The position numbers and the translations under genes were made by a program. From contig JBLDXI010000055.1 of assembly GCA_047495785.1 (NCBI GenBank), forward strand, positions 1,984,001-2,048,000: a stretch of 64,000 nucleotides of DNA, read 5' to 3'. Positions within the stretch are counted from its first letter, which is position 1. Every line of letters starts with the position of its first letter. Shown here piece by piece: positions 1 to 9,300 of the stretch. The notes under the pieces were generated by a model. The model ran no database searches. It saw nothing but the letters and a program-made list of their open reading frames with translations, and was not told where the DNA came from. The DNA comes from Lepidodermella squamata. Its lineage: Eukaryota > Gastrotricha.

Positions 1-455
1 CGTTGAGTATCGTGCTGAATGACAGCATGACGAACGCATGTGCGATGAACTGCTCGAAGCTGTTCACAAGAATGCGCTGTTCTAACTCAAGCAAGTGTTC
101 ATGGCCAGAGGTAGGATCAACGGCTGGCGTCCAGAATCGGATCCTTGACACTGCGATCCCAGCGTAGAAAACCTGATTGGAAGAATAGAAGCGGAAGAAC
201 GAGATGGAACAGGAAGAAAACCGGAATTAGCGAAAAAGTCAGGCATCGCAGAGCCAAGCCAAGCCTAATTTCTAACTTATCGGCGCCTTGCAAAATAAGG
301 TCCAAGTTAGCGACATATTGAAGTCCGATAGCCAGAATAGCCGCAGCTACACCGACTTGCATGAATATTGGAAAGCGATAAGCAAAGAAGCCAACGTCGG
401 GCTCTTTTTTCACGGGGCCAGACCCTTGTTCCGACATTTTCGCAAATATTTTCAC
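1..455 (-). CDS. MAPEG-domain membrane protein (TMEM79-like), partial
   Basis: Two exons are visible (173-455 and the window edge to 123), with a 49-nt GT-AG intron between them; splicing keeps the frame, whereas read-through meets a stop at once. The N-terminus has hydrophobic segments, and the second exon carries the MAPEG-like stretch with the motif HLLELEQRILVNSFEQF, typical of the membrane-associated eicosanoid and glutathione metabolism fold. MAPEG proteins are small four-helix membrane proteins; non-enzymatic members such as TMEM79 act in membrane trafficking. The start may be at 455 or at the in-frame ATG at 437. The C-terminal part lies outside the window, so catalytic residues cannot be judged. 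Confidence 0.65.
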
Positions 456-2295
456 GATCTACAGGTATATATTTGGGCATTGATATTGCGTTGAAAGTGG
501 TGTTGTTCACTTGTTACAAAATATAGCAATTAATTCGAAAATTATTAGGCTCTGGTGTTACTTTTATGTCTGAATTTTGGAATACTTCATTTATTTCGAA
601 GCTAATACGCAAAAAGGGTAGCTCGATATTAGTGTTCAGAGAAGTGCAAACAAACAACAAACGAATCAACGATTCGGACAAAGTGTAAAAGGTACCGATA
701 CAGCTTTCATCAAAAACGTTGCTGGTGGGTTGAAAGATGAAAGCAACGGGGTCAATTTCTTATAAAAAATCTGTTTTCCATATACTAATACCTAACTGCT
801 TTGTGGCTTTTTAGATCTAGGGTTTTTTAAATACGTGATAGCTGCAAATGCGTGCATGGCCTCACAAAAGCCGCCGCTGTAGGCTGCCTAAGTTCCTATT
901 AAGTTGGATACAAATTACTCGCCCTGTTACCTGATGTTAGACGTTGGCTACAGATTCTCGATATCTACCGTCAACTGGAGTGACTTTGGGTCACTTCGAC
1001 GTACAAATATGGGGTGAGTTTGGCGTACCAAAAATCAAAGATGGTCACGTAAATACCCCGCAAGTGGGGTACCGTTGGATAGCCCAAGGAAAGGCCAGCC
1101 TGGATGTGTACAATGTACATCAATGCAACCCATATAAGGACATATTATGGCAGGTGAAGTTTTGGGAAAGTTTTGAAAAAAAAGTTTTTTTTATTAAAAC
1201 TTTGGTGACTAACCAACTGACGCCGTCTGATCAAACTTGAAATCGTATGCCATTTTCAGACTGCATTTCCTCCAGGCTATCCAACGGCACCCCACTTGCG
1301 GGGTATTTACCTGACCATCTTTGATTTTTGGTACGCCAAAGTCACCCCATTTTGGCACGTCGAAGTGACCCCACTGGGTAAAGTCACCCCAGTTGACGGT
1401 ATATTTCTTTAGTAAATTATTTCCTCCTTATAGAGCGTCTTTATTAGACCGCTTTACTTGCGATTTATTAAGTAAAGAAAATAAAGACATTTGCGATATT
1501 AGTCAGTTTTACTCCAACCAGCTTGTTCGTGTGGATGCCGCTGCGCGAGCCCGATAATGTCTTCCACAAATGACAACAAATAAAATGATTTATTTTGCGT
1601 CCTCTAATGGAATATAAGTACAACAAATTCCAGAATACCCATGCGGGTTTTGGGGACGGCGACGGGCGGTCAGCTCGAGTCCGAGGGATCAGTCGCGAAC
1701 AGCCTGCTTTTATTATAAAATTCATAATTTTCTCTAGTTAGGCAAGCCAACTGCCATTCATCTCAATTTCTGGCTGTGATTTCAGCTAATTCCCAGTCAG
1801 CTACTATTTTGATTTTGGTGCGTCGCAAGTTTAAGGTCGATTTCCTGGGCCTTTCCCGCTTTTTCGGTTCATTTGGATTTCTTATCCTTATGATACCAAT
1901 ACCAATACCAATGCCAATTTTTATCAGACTTCGTCCAACACAATTTATCTCTACAATGTCTTCTAATGTCTTCTACAAGTATACTGTCCGAGATCCTTCT
2001 TGGTCACTGATACTTCTAGCCTATTCAATAAACGCAAGATCTCCAAAAATGCAGCTTGCTTTACTTTCTCACAAATTCTTGCAGTAAAAAGTATAGGCAA
2101 AGAGCGAAGCCTAGCACCAGGATCATTGCAGAGGTTGGGTTTTGATAGTATGGTGTAGCAGACAGCGAATAATGCTTAAAATGACTGATACTTATTATTA
2201 ATCACAACCTTCTCAGCACATCAAGATTCCTCAGGATTCCACGAACTTGCGTTCATTTTTACTGGTATCTTGAATTGAAGACGAAATAAACAAAA
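456..2295. other. intergenic, no supported gene
   Basis: No open reading frame here has convincing coding character. The only organised structure seen is the foldback element listed separately. Confidence 0.5.
959..1402. repeat. foldback (inverted-repeat) element
   Basis: A left arm of about 125 nt (959-1083) reappears as its reverse complement at about 1277-1402, separated by about 190 nt. The arms share long blocks including the 20-mer CGTACCAAAAATCAAAGATG. They differ by substitutions and by an indel of about 9 nt where the right arm repeats a GGGGTGACTT-like word. This is the structure of a foldback transposon or MITE. No transposase is inside, so it is non-autonomous or a solo structure. 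Confidence 0.75.
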
Positions 2296-2748
2296 ATGAA
2301 ATTATTCCCGGATTCGGGCTTTAAAACAGTTGGCGGTAGAAAGCGCGTATTTCAAAATTGTAAACGAATGCTACAGAATGCTTCCGAAAAATACAACCAC
2401 AAAAAACACAATGAGAGCGTGATGAAAGTGATGAGAGAAAAACATTTCTCCAATAAGCTTGCAGCTAGTCTTCAGCATCGAAGAGTGAGACCGATCGGAA
2501 CTCAGCGGTCGTCGTTGGCTGCCGGTGCCCTCCAGCTCAAGAATATAGGGCAGCAAGATGAAGAGATCTCGAATTGGGAACAACACGCCCAACGCATCCG
2601 GAAGGATGAAACCAGCATTACGAGATTGCTGGGAAAAGTATCCATTGCCGAATACGTTTTGCTCTATAAATCTGCGGGTATATTTTTTTTTTATAATGAA
2701 ATTTTGAAGGCAGATTCTTACTGATCCAAACTTCCAACAGCCAAATGA
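2296..2748 (+). CDS. unrecognised 129-residue basic protein
   Basis: The first exon (2296-2677) opens after an A-rich leader and encodes a lysine/arginine-rich, mostly hydrophilic protein ending near a helix-like segment. A good donor at 2678 (GGGTATAT) and an acceptor at 2739-2740 would join it to an 8-nt last exon ending in TGA. Without splicing the frame runs to 2724. I do not recognise the family. The stop lies only 17 nt from the stop of the next gene on the opposite strand, so the two 3' ends would overlap. Coding status rests on length and splice sites only. Confidence 0.4.
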
Positions 2749-2764
2749 GCCAAGCTAATGGCAG

Positions 2765-3667
2765 CTAGCATTGATAGTCTTGACAGTTCTGTATCCAAAT
2801 CTGAGTAAATCGGTTTATTGGATTAAAGTTACTAGGTAAAGCTACCATTCTAAACTGACCACGAATGTAAAAACGGTTATCTTTAAACGAGAGCGGTGAC
2901 GAGGAGGTTGCCAAACACAAAACCATGTAGCTCGCATACACCTAGAACCAGCGGAAAAATAGGTTTTCACATGAGTCAATAAACCGCTGAGAAGGGTGAA
3001 TACCTCGGTCAAGGAGAAAAGAGTCTGATGGAACATTTGGTCATAGAAGTCATCGTTGAAATATCTGAAAATAATAATATTTATGTATTAATTATTAAAT
3101 AAATCATAATCTTGTTACCCAAAATACGACCACCAAGTGTATTGGTGCGAATATAGCCCAATAATGAAGAGAAAACAGTAAATAACTCGATACGAACCGG
3201 CCCAGATGCTATTTACGAGGTGTCTCATGGATTCTGTAAATTAAGAAATGCCAAGTGTTTGCTACAAGTCAAAGCTGACCGACAAACCGTACACAATGAG
3301 GACATAGAATACCGTTACCAACCAAATGAATCCGGTTTGCTTCGTGGTGTTGAAATATACGTGATGATAACGGCCAGGCCAGTACTCATAGTATCCCTTA
3401 AACCAGGTATCGAAGCAGCCACAATTACAGGAAGCAGTATCAACCGCTTTTTTGCTTCCGAAATCGAATACCTAAAATGTATAGCATCCATTGTATGTCG
3501 GATTATAAAGCAATCATTGCATCTAAAACAACCATGGGATAAATAACTCCGAACTGCAAGATTTGAATTCCAACTGTAACAAGCAAACCGATACCGAACG
3601 TGGTCAAGAATTTGAAAGTAGTGGTCCAGCCATAACGGTTGACTGGCTGCGCTAAATCAATCGTCAT
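2765..3667 (-). CDS. unrecognised multi-pass membrane protein, 224 aa
   Basis: Five exons (3530-3667, 3288-3471, 3119-3233, 3004-3064, 2765-2941) join in frame through GT-AG introns of about 54-63 nt. The product has a first membrane segment near residues 17-40, then a cysteine-containing loop with the motif SCNCGCFDTWFKGYYEYW, then further hydrophobic segments near 85-105 and 110-135, and an aromatic/acidic stretch YFNDDFYDQMFHQ. Four or so membrane passes are likely. The consistent phase of all five exons and the motif-rich sequence make this a real gene, but I cannot assign a family. Its 3' end converges on the preceding plus-strand gene. Confidence 0.65.
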
Positions 3668-3835
3668 TATTTGCAAATTAGTACATCTAATTTAGTTAAC
3701 GACAGGCATGTTTTATTTTATGAATAAACAAATTAGAGTTTACTGTCGGGTCACAGGGTCAGAATAAAGAATCTAGAGGCTTTGTCCTGATTATCAATCA
3801 AATGTCATCAGTTTTTCTCAAGTCAAGGCTGTGCC

Positions 3836-4812
3836 TCATTTGCCACCATGCTTCTCAAAGTAAGTTTTGGCTTTAACCGGGTCCGGTTTCATAGCACCAG
3901 CTGAACCATCCTGTGAAATTCCGGAATTAATAAGAATCTTAATCTGGTGATTGGTCATTTAAACTTACTTTCGCTGTCCAGTTAGCAGGACAAACTTCAC
4001 CGTGCTTTTCAAAGTGTTGGAAAGCTTGGAGAACGCGTAACGCCTCGTCGACAGAGCGTCCGACTGGTAAGTCATTGATGCAAGCATGACGCACAATACC
4101 CTTAGGATCGATCAAAAACAGAGCTCGCAAAGCAACACCGGCCGCATCAACCAGAACGCCATAATCCTACATCCAATTTTACTATGTTACGGCAGAAAAT
4201 AGCGAATATTTAAACATACAGAACTGATCTGTTTACGGAAATCAGCCAATAGCGGGTAGCGCAGGCCCTCCACGCCTCCCTCCTTACGCGGCGTTTTTGT
4301 CCAGGCCTTGATGAAAAATTGGTGTAATTAACAAGCTAGACAACGTTAAAATATTCCATTAACAAACCAAATGCGAAAAATGGCTGTCCGTTGAAATGCC
4401 TACAACTTCGCAACCAGCTTTTTTGAACTGTAAAAGCATTAGTTGAAGAATAAAACTTTTAATAGCAAATACTAACGTCTTCAATGCGATCGGAAAACTT
4501 CACGAGTTCAGTGGGACAGACGAAGGTGAAATCGAGAGGATAAAAAACCAACGCAACCCTAAAAAATAAGTATAATTGAAATGAAAGGTTAGCGGTGTCA
4601 AGTAACCATTTCCCATTATAATCAGAAAGTTTGATCTCTTTGAATTGTCCATCGACAACAGCGGTGCCAGCAAACGACGGTGCAGGATGTTGGACCCGCG
4701 CCGGAGCGAGCATGACGTTGGTCGCAGACGCTACGCGGAAAGTTCTGGTGGTATTTTGAACGAGGCTCTTTTGCAGCGCCGAAGACGAGATTCGAAGCAA
4801 TTGACGAAGCAT
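3836..4812 (-). CDS. PRDX3: mitochondrial typical 2-Cys peroxiredoxin
   Basis: Six exons (4607-4812, 4477-4558, 4368-4427, 4220-4306, 3969-4166, 3836-3910) give 235 residues. Residues 1-30 are rich in R, S, L and Q and lack acids, as expected of a mitochondrial presequence. The peroxidatic site is [11 protein letters not shown] (Cys83) and the resolving site VCPANW (Cys204), so the protein is a decameric-type 2-Cys enzyme that reduces H2O2 with thioredoxin. The C-terminal YF motif is present, but the usual GGLG loop reads GGVE. The start chosen is the ATG directly before the presequence; an in-frame upstream extension is possible but not presequence-like. Confidence 0.93.
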
Positions 4813-6180
4813 GTTCAGCTCAGTAATTATTTTTCTAATAAATATATCTGTCATTCACAGTGATTATCAACTTCCCAAGTTAACAAGGCTTTGCACCTCT
4901 GGATACGAACAAATAACATATATTAACAATATTAAAAACATTATACAAAAAACATATATTAAACTACTGTACTGACCGATAATAGAGCCGGCCTCCAATC
5001 ATTGGCAGCCTCAAATATATGCCTAGGGCTTAAGGCCAATCAAAAAAAATAAAACATAGGCGCCATATAAATTTCAGGGTAGACTCGTAATGGATACAAG
5101 CAGCCTCTGAATCCTGAATCTAAAAATGTTTCGCTCTAAAATGAAATTAAAATTAAATTAAAATTAAAATTGAATTGAAATGAGATTTTGAAGCGTACGG
5201 TTTGATGGTATAGCGAAATCATTGCGTATTTAAGAAGTTACAATCTAAATGAAATGAGATTTTCAAGAATCGATTGATTATACAAATGGCTCAGAGAAAT
5301 TAATAACTTCGAACAATGCCAGGGTTAAGCTCGAGTTTGAAAAAATGAATGACATTCATTTCCGGGCAGCAATAAAAGACTACCAAGGCCCAAGGCCCCC
5401 TCCAATGAGAAACGGGAAGGTCAAGCTGACAGCATTTTATTGCTGCGAATCAAAGATGAAACAAAAAATAACAAATATAGCATTCGCTCAATAAATATAG
5501 TGTTAGTACCCATGCTCATGCGATATTTTACGATATAGCACGAGTAAATCGTCTATATCTGAACGGAGCCGGCCGAGATTTACGAATGGGAACGAGTCGA
5601 AGACGAGTGGAGATGAGTAAATCGAGTACGGCGAGAATGAGAAAAATGAGCGAGAATGAATAGAAAGCCATTTTTCAATGAAATTTCAAGTTGGATTTTT
5701 TATTATTTATTATTTTGCGTTGCGAAAAATATAGACACCGTGTAATATTTTACGATACAACATTCGTAGAAACCTATATTTTCGTGAAGCACTCGTATAG
5801 CTCGAGTAAAACTCATTCACCTCGTGAAATCTCGTCTCCACTCGCCTGCCGGCTCGTTCCGCCTCGATTTCACTCGTTTCATTCGTTTTACTCGATCTAT
5901 ATTTCGTGCTTCACTCAAATATAGATTCCTACTCATGTTATATCATACAAATATCGAATTGTCATAGCGACTCGACCTATATTTTTGGCGACAATTCTAT
6001 ATTTATTCACTCCAATAACAACGGGATTTGTGCATAAAATTACTGAATTCTGAGAACAAATGTTGCAGGATCGAAGGCCAGACGGACTAGACAAAGAACG
6101 ATTAACCGCAAAAACAAGGACATATGCAAACCCGGCCTTTTTTTCTTCATCCCCGCCCATATTGCTGCGTTTTTCCCGCG
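4813..6180. other. AT-rich intergenic region
   Basis: No gene is supported. The region holds short runs of TTAAAA units near 5145-5175 and a stretch at 5560-5940 rich in CGAG/GAATGAG and CTCG words, which looks like degenerate simple repeat. Confidence 0.5.
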
Positions 6181-6185
6181 CGGAA

Positions 6186-6207
6186 TGGATGGATGGATGG
6201 ATGGATG
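6186..6207. repeat. (GGAT)n tail of the LINE
   Basis: About five tandem GGAT units lie directly downstream of the LINE 3' UTR. The LINE fragment ending near 31,940 ends in ATCCATCCATCC, the same unit in the other orientation, so this is the element's own 3' tail rather than chance microsatellite. Confidence 0.8.
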
Positions 6208-6218
6208 TTAGACCCTGA

Positions 6219-6232
6219 CACCATTTCTGGTG
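6219..6232 (-). other. LINE 3' hairpin with GAAA tetraloop
   Basis: Read on the element's strand, CACCA and TGGTG pair around a GAAA loop about 12 nt before the tail. A related LINE end at 52603-52616 has the same loop with a slightly mismatched stem. Stem-loops at this position are known to be bound by the reverse transcriptase in L2-type LINEs; recognition here is inferred. Confidence 0.6.
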
Positions 6233-6342
6233 ATTTAACAGGGCTTGGGATGATAAGTTATGCCTGTCACCGATGATTCGATGTTAGGCGCAGAGATGGC
6301 ACAATGTAATACAAAAATAAATTATAAAAATAGAGCTATGAT

Positions 6343-9300
6343 CTATTTGGTCCATTCAGACACCTGTTCGATGAAGAATTGCTGAAGGTAGGCGGCTTTG
6401 CGGCAGGCTTTCGAGCTAGTGAGCTTACGAATGAAGGGGTCGGTCTGTCTCCATGCCTTCGAGCCGCGGATGAGGAAAGTTCGGTCTTGGGTGACACTGT
6501 CGGACTGCGTGGCCTTGAGGCTGCCGTTCGTGGAACTGCGGAGTCCGGGGTTCACCTCCGTTTTCGGCTTGAAGAGTTCGATTAGCTCGACTGGTGCTTC
6601 GCCATGGAGGCACTGGAAAACCAACTTAGTTTCGTGAACTTGTCTTCTTCCAGCGAGAGTGAGCCATTTCAGGTGGCAGCGTAGGTCGTCGACTGGGCAC
6701 GAGTAGTCCTTCATCATTAGCGCTCGAATGGCGTTGTCTTGCGCTCGATCAAGGGTCTTCCTGGCAGCAGCAGAACCAGCACTGAGTATCACGTCACAAT
6801 AGCTGAGTCGCGAGTTCACCAGGCTGTTGTAGATAGCTTTGCGACCGTCTAACGGGATACCGTTCTGGCCGGCTAGGCGTAGGGCGTATGATCCGCTGCG
6901 ACATTTGGCGTGGACGAGCTGGGCGTGTTCCTCAAAACTGAGGCGGTTGTCGACTTGTACTCCGAGTAACTTAATCGATTGTTGAGGGTGAATGAGCGTT
7001 CCGTTCACATTGACTGGTAGGTTGACGTCGATTTTCGCGGTTTTCGGGCCGATGAACATTATTTGAGTTTTCGTTTCATTCAACTTTAGAGAGTTGACAC
7101 TTAACCAGTTTGCGACATGGGAGAGCTGTTTTTCGAGTATGGACTTCGCTTCGTCAGTTGTTGACCCAATCGCATAGATCGTAGTGTCGTCAGCGTACAT
7201 AACGGAATAGCAGTTGGGATCGTTGATAGTTTCTGGCAGTTCATTAACATAGACGGTGAAGAGAAGAGGGCCAAGGACACTCCCTTGAGGGACACCGTAT
7301 CTGATTGGCAATGACGACGAGGAGATGTTGCTGACCTTAACCTTCTGGTGACGGTTAGACAGATAGTCCGTGAACAGGTTCAGGGCTTCGGGCCCAAGAC
7401 CACACGAACGGAGAGATTCGATAACTCCAGCCGGGTCAAGCGAATCGAATGCTTTTGATAGATCCAGGCTGGCAGTGGCGACGTACTTGTTTTGAGCTGC
7501 AGCTACGAGCCACTTCTCGGCGAGCGCCACCAGACAGCCGCTGGTCGAGTGATGTTTGCGAAAGCCGAACTGGTATTTTGACAGGAAGCTGTTCAGGTGA
7601 GGTTTCAGTTGTTCACCGAGGCAGCGTTCGAAGAGTTTCAGGCAGCCAGGTAGAATCGAGATAGGACGGTAATTCTCAGGCAACTGTTTCTCGCCAGACT
7701 TATGAATTGGCGTCACGACGCTGGTTTTCCAGTCTTCAGGGAGTTTATCACCTTTGAGGATTCCATTGAACAGGGAGACTAGAGCAGCGTTCATGGCTGG
7801 GCAGCTAATACTGTCTCGTAGAACAAATTCCGGAATGCCATCATTGCCGGCAGTTTTCTTGTTCGAGAGTTTCATTGCACTTTCAATCAGGTCTTTTTCC
7901 GTGATTTTGCGAAACTCGAAGGCCTGTTTGATACTAGATGCGCGGCGTTTCATATTAGGCGTTGGCAGCGATTTGGCAACTTTTTCTCCGACTGTACAAA
8001 AATAAGCGTTGAATTTATCAGCCATGGCAGTAGCTGTGTCGTCATCGATTTCTTCGTGTTTCTTTTTGTTCGGCATGAAGTCGTTCAGAATTTTCCAGAC
8101 TTCTTTGGGGTCACCGCCGGCTTCGGTCAGTCGGTCTTCGTAGTGCTTGGATTTCCAGTTTCTCGTCAATTTTTTCACTTTTGTTTTGATGGCCTTGAAG
8201 CGAGCCAGCGAGTCATCAGATTGGAACGTTAGATGATCTCGGTGAGCCTTGTTCTTTTCCTCGATGGCTAGTATTAGTTCGATGTCGAGTTTCTTCGATG
8301 TATTCAGTTCCAAGCGCTTTTTGGTAGTTTTTCCAGGCTTCACAGTGATAGCTGTAAAAGGAGCGATGATGTCGAGAACAGCGATAACGTGACCTTTGAT
8401 CCTGGACCATTTGTCAGCGGAGGAAGAGTTCTCGGGGATAGGATCGGCCTCCAGGCGGCTATTGAGCATTGAGTTGAATAGTTCAAGCTTATAGCCTTTG
8501 AATTTGCGCACGTTTATCTTGTACGGTTTCTGAGCTTCTGCAGTAGTTCTCAGAAAACAGGCCGTGCCGTAGTGGTCGGAGAAACCGGGTAAGGTAGCTG
8601 TGCCCACGGCTTCATGTGACTTGCTAACCCAGATGTGGTCCAGACTCGAGTTCGAAATAGGCCGGGTGATTTTATAATCGTCAATTTGAACGAATTTGTG
8701 AACTTTCAAAATTCTGAATAGGTCTGTAGCAGTCGATGGATTAGCGGTATTGATGTTCGAGTCGCCATTGATGATGACGCGTGCGTTCTTCTTGTTTTTG
8801 AGGTTGATGGTTTCTAGCAGCGAGGAGATTTTATCTTCCCAGTTTGGATGATCTGGCGGTCTGTAGATAGAGAAGATACGCTGGACCCCCGATTTGGTTC
8901 GGATATCGACCCAGATGTTCTCAATAGGTTGTTCCTTCGTGTGTTCAAGAACGCCAGTTGCCGAGACAAAGATACCTTTCTTTACCAGAATTGCAACACC
9001 ACCTCCGCCCTTCGTTCGCGGATTAGAGTAGATGGTGTAGTCCGGGAACAGGGTTCTTAGGTTGTCTTCTGGGTGATCCACAGCGAGTTTCGATTCGGAG
9101 AAGCAGATCACATCAGGTGTTCGAGGCGCAGTTTTATTGACAGTTAGTCCAACTTCAGTTGCTTTCCCAGTTAGACTATTTACATTGTAGTGTAGGATAT
9201 ACAGGTTGGCGTTGAGTTGTTCCAGCCTTTGTCGGACTTCTTCCACGCGAAGAGTGGGTGGAACAATAGTTGTTTTCGGTGCTGTGGGTGGGACGACAGT

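Noticed and set aside
1776-2087. 103-codon plus frame
   Set aside because: Composition is biased (IPIPIPMP repeats from ATACCAATACC) and no domain or gene structure is seen.
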